Shown here: positions 63,268-64,000 of the stretch, one piece after another
Layout of the letters: each line of letters starts with the position of its first letter
Numbering within the stretch: the stretch's first letter is position 1
Origin: Nocardia inohanensis NBRC 100128
GTDB lineage: Bacteria; Actinomycetota; Actinomycetes; Mycobacteriales; Mycobacteriaceae
Length of the DNA stretch: 64,000 nucleotides
Assembly (NCBI RefSeq): GCF_001612945.1
Contig: NZ_BDBK01000001.1
Location: forward strand, 558,001 to 622,000
Direction: 5' to 3'
Notes under the pieces: model-generated
Told to the model about the DNA's origin: nothing
What the model saw: only the letters and a program-made list of their open reading frames with translations
Databases searched by the model: none
Translations under genes and position numbers: made by a program

Positions 63268-63501
63268 TTACCCGCTGTTCATTCGCTGAATCCGCTCGAC
63301 CAGCCCGTCCATCGCGCTCAGCGACGACCACGGGTCGGCATGGGTGAGCTCGGGATACTCATCGGTCCGGGCCACGAACGCGGCCTGGGTCTCGGACCAC
63401 CGCACCTCGATGGCGGACAATGCGATTCGATGGCCGCTGTGATCGAGTCGCCGGTCCGGCCGGGCGCCCCGCGCGCTGTGCCGAATTGTCTGTTTCGACA
63501 T
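63268..63501 (-). CDS. Small hypothetical protein, 77 aa
   Basis: A basic N-terminus (MSKQTIRHSARGARPDRRLD) followed by a short sequence with IALSAIEVRWSETQAAFVA and a C-terminal helix (LSAMDGLVERIQRM). It is not recognised. The ATG at 63501 is used with GAGACGG upstream; ATG 63510 is an alternative. It lies next to a DUF397 protein, with 25 bases between, on the same strand, so they are probably co-transcribed. Confidence 0.5.
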   Translation of the reverse strand: MSKQTIRHSARGARPDRRLDHSGHRIALSAIEVRWSETQAAFVARTDEYPELTHADPWSSLSAMDGLVERIQRMNSG

Positions 63502-63526
63502 GACTGACATCCGTCTCGGCCGGCCG

Positions 63527-63739
63527 TCAGAGCGGAATGAACCGGCAGGTGCGGGCGCCGTCCACGAACGCCGTCCATTCATCGACGGTAAAACGCAACA
63601 CCGGCGCGTGCTCGTCGGCATCGGTATCGAATATCGCGATCGTGCCGTCCGGCAATGGGGCGAAACCCATGCAATTGCCGTGCGGCCCACTGGCTTCGGC
63701 CTTGAAAGCGGGAACCCCGGCGATATCTTTCTTACGCAT
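63527..63739 (-). CDS. DUF397 domain protein, 70 aa
   Basis: A short DUF397 protein: GNCMGFAPLPDGTIAIFDTD, then PVLRFTVDEWTAFVDGA, the hallmark of the family. DUF397 genes often pair with an XRE-type regulator that controls development or antibiotic genes in actinobacteria. Here the XRE partner is not adjacent within the window. It lies directly upstream of the small gene at 63268. The ATG at 63739 begins the domain after an Asp/Lys-rich arm. Confidence 0.75.
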   Translation of the reverse strand: MRKKDIAGVPAFKAEASGPHGNCMGFAPLPDGTIAIFDTDADEHAPVLRFTVDEWTAFVDGARTCRFIPL

Positions 63740-63984
63740 CGAAAAGATGTCCCTTCCGCAGTGATTTCGTTGTGAACGGATCCACCGGGGACTCGGGTGG
63801 TAATGCCACGGACCGAACGGTGCTGTTCAGCAGCGCTTTCGATCGGGCTGGGGTTCATGATAGCGCCGTAATCGCGGGTACGGCAGGAAGTTTTCGAGTT
63901 AACCGGAATTCGAGGGCTCGGCGTGTCGCGTCATATTGCGGGTACGCCGCAAGGAGATCGACTTCCACCGCGAGGAGGTGTGGC

Positions 63985-64000
63985 ATGACCTATGACAGCG
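63985..64000 (+). CDS. Start of an unidentified gene, runs off the window
   Basis: ATG at 63985 preceded by GAGGAGG 6 bases upstream; only five codons (MTYDS) are inside. The ribosome-binding site is strong, but nothing more can be said. Confidence 0.45.

Overview
The window is high-GC actinobacterial DNA. The gene content points to Nocardia or a close mycolate-producing relative: a glnA4 catabolic operon in the order known from Mycobacterium tuberculosis, a lipoprotein L,D-transpeptidase, a cutinase-like secreted esterase, an LmeA-like lipid-binding protein, F420-type LLM oxidoreductases, a SigF/SigB-type stress sigma factor, a DUF222 fragment with a LexA box, and a large NRPS. The genus is inferred from content, not from a marker gene. 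I saw no rRNA, tRNA, CRISPR array, insertion sequence or prophage.

Layout. 1-5.4 kb: metabolic and membrane genes (LLM oxidoreductase, cation/H+ exchanger, epoxide-hydrolase-like protein, DoxX-like protein, small HTH protein). 5.4-8 kb: an SDR with a divergent TetR regulator, then a PAS-ANTAR protein divergent from a MerR regulator. 8.1-11.7 kb: a general-stress block with a STAS protein, a SigF/SigB-type sigma factor, a stress SDR and a YihY/BrkB membrane protein; three promoters here share the pattern GTTT-N15-GGGTAY. 11.7-15.5 kb: metal handling, with a chromate transporter, a CadC/CmtR-type sensor and a P1B ATPase whose N-terminus carries four Cys-Cys pairs. 15.6-19.7 kb: secreted and small metabolic proteins. 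19.8-23.3 kb: a two-gene operon of an L,D-transpeptidase lipoprotein and a radical-copper-oxidase-like protein with five FG-GAP repeats. 23.6-34.4 kb: a single trimodular NRPS of C-A-PCP x3 plus a terminal C domain.

34.4-44.6 kb: a nuclease, a peptidase/transporter pair controlled by a divergent Lrp-type regulator, a beta-propeller protein, LmeA-like and SDR proteins, and a MarR-associated membrane gene with twin operators. 44.6-48.5 kb: a NYN-domain protein and a four-gene operon of exported and membrane proteins with His/Met motifs, possibly for copper. 48.7-56.8 kb: a permease, secreted Ig-like proteins, another LLM enzyme, an HxlR regulator divergent from a haloalkane-dehalogenase-like protein that has lost its catalytic His, a prolyl aminopeptidase and a DUF222 remnant. 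56.9-61.1 kb: the glnA4 operon, which probably gamma-glutamylates an amine and oxidises and hydrolyses the product. 61.3-64 kb: an M23 peptidase, a hydrolase, a DUF397 protein and the start of a further gene.

Operons are tight: several junctions are 4-base ATGA or GTGA overlaps. Convergent junctions often carry strong GC hairpins without a T tract. The most notable items are the transpeptidase/copper-oxidase operon, the NRPS ending in a condensation domain, the four-gene His/Met-rich export operon, the His-less dehalogenase, and the sigma factor with its local promoter set. All functional calls rest on reading motifs by eye.
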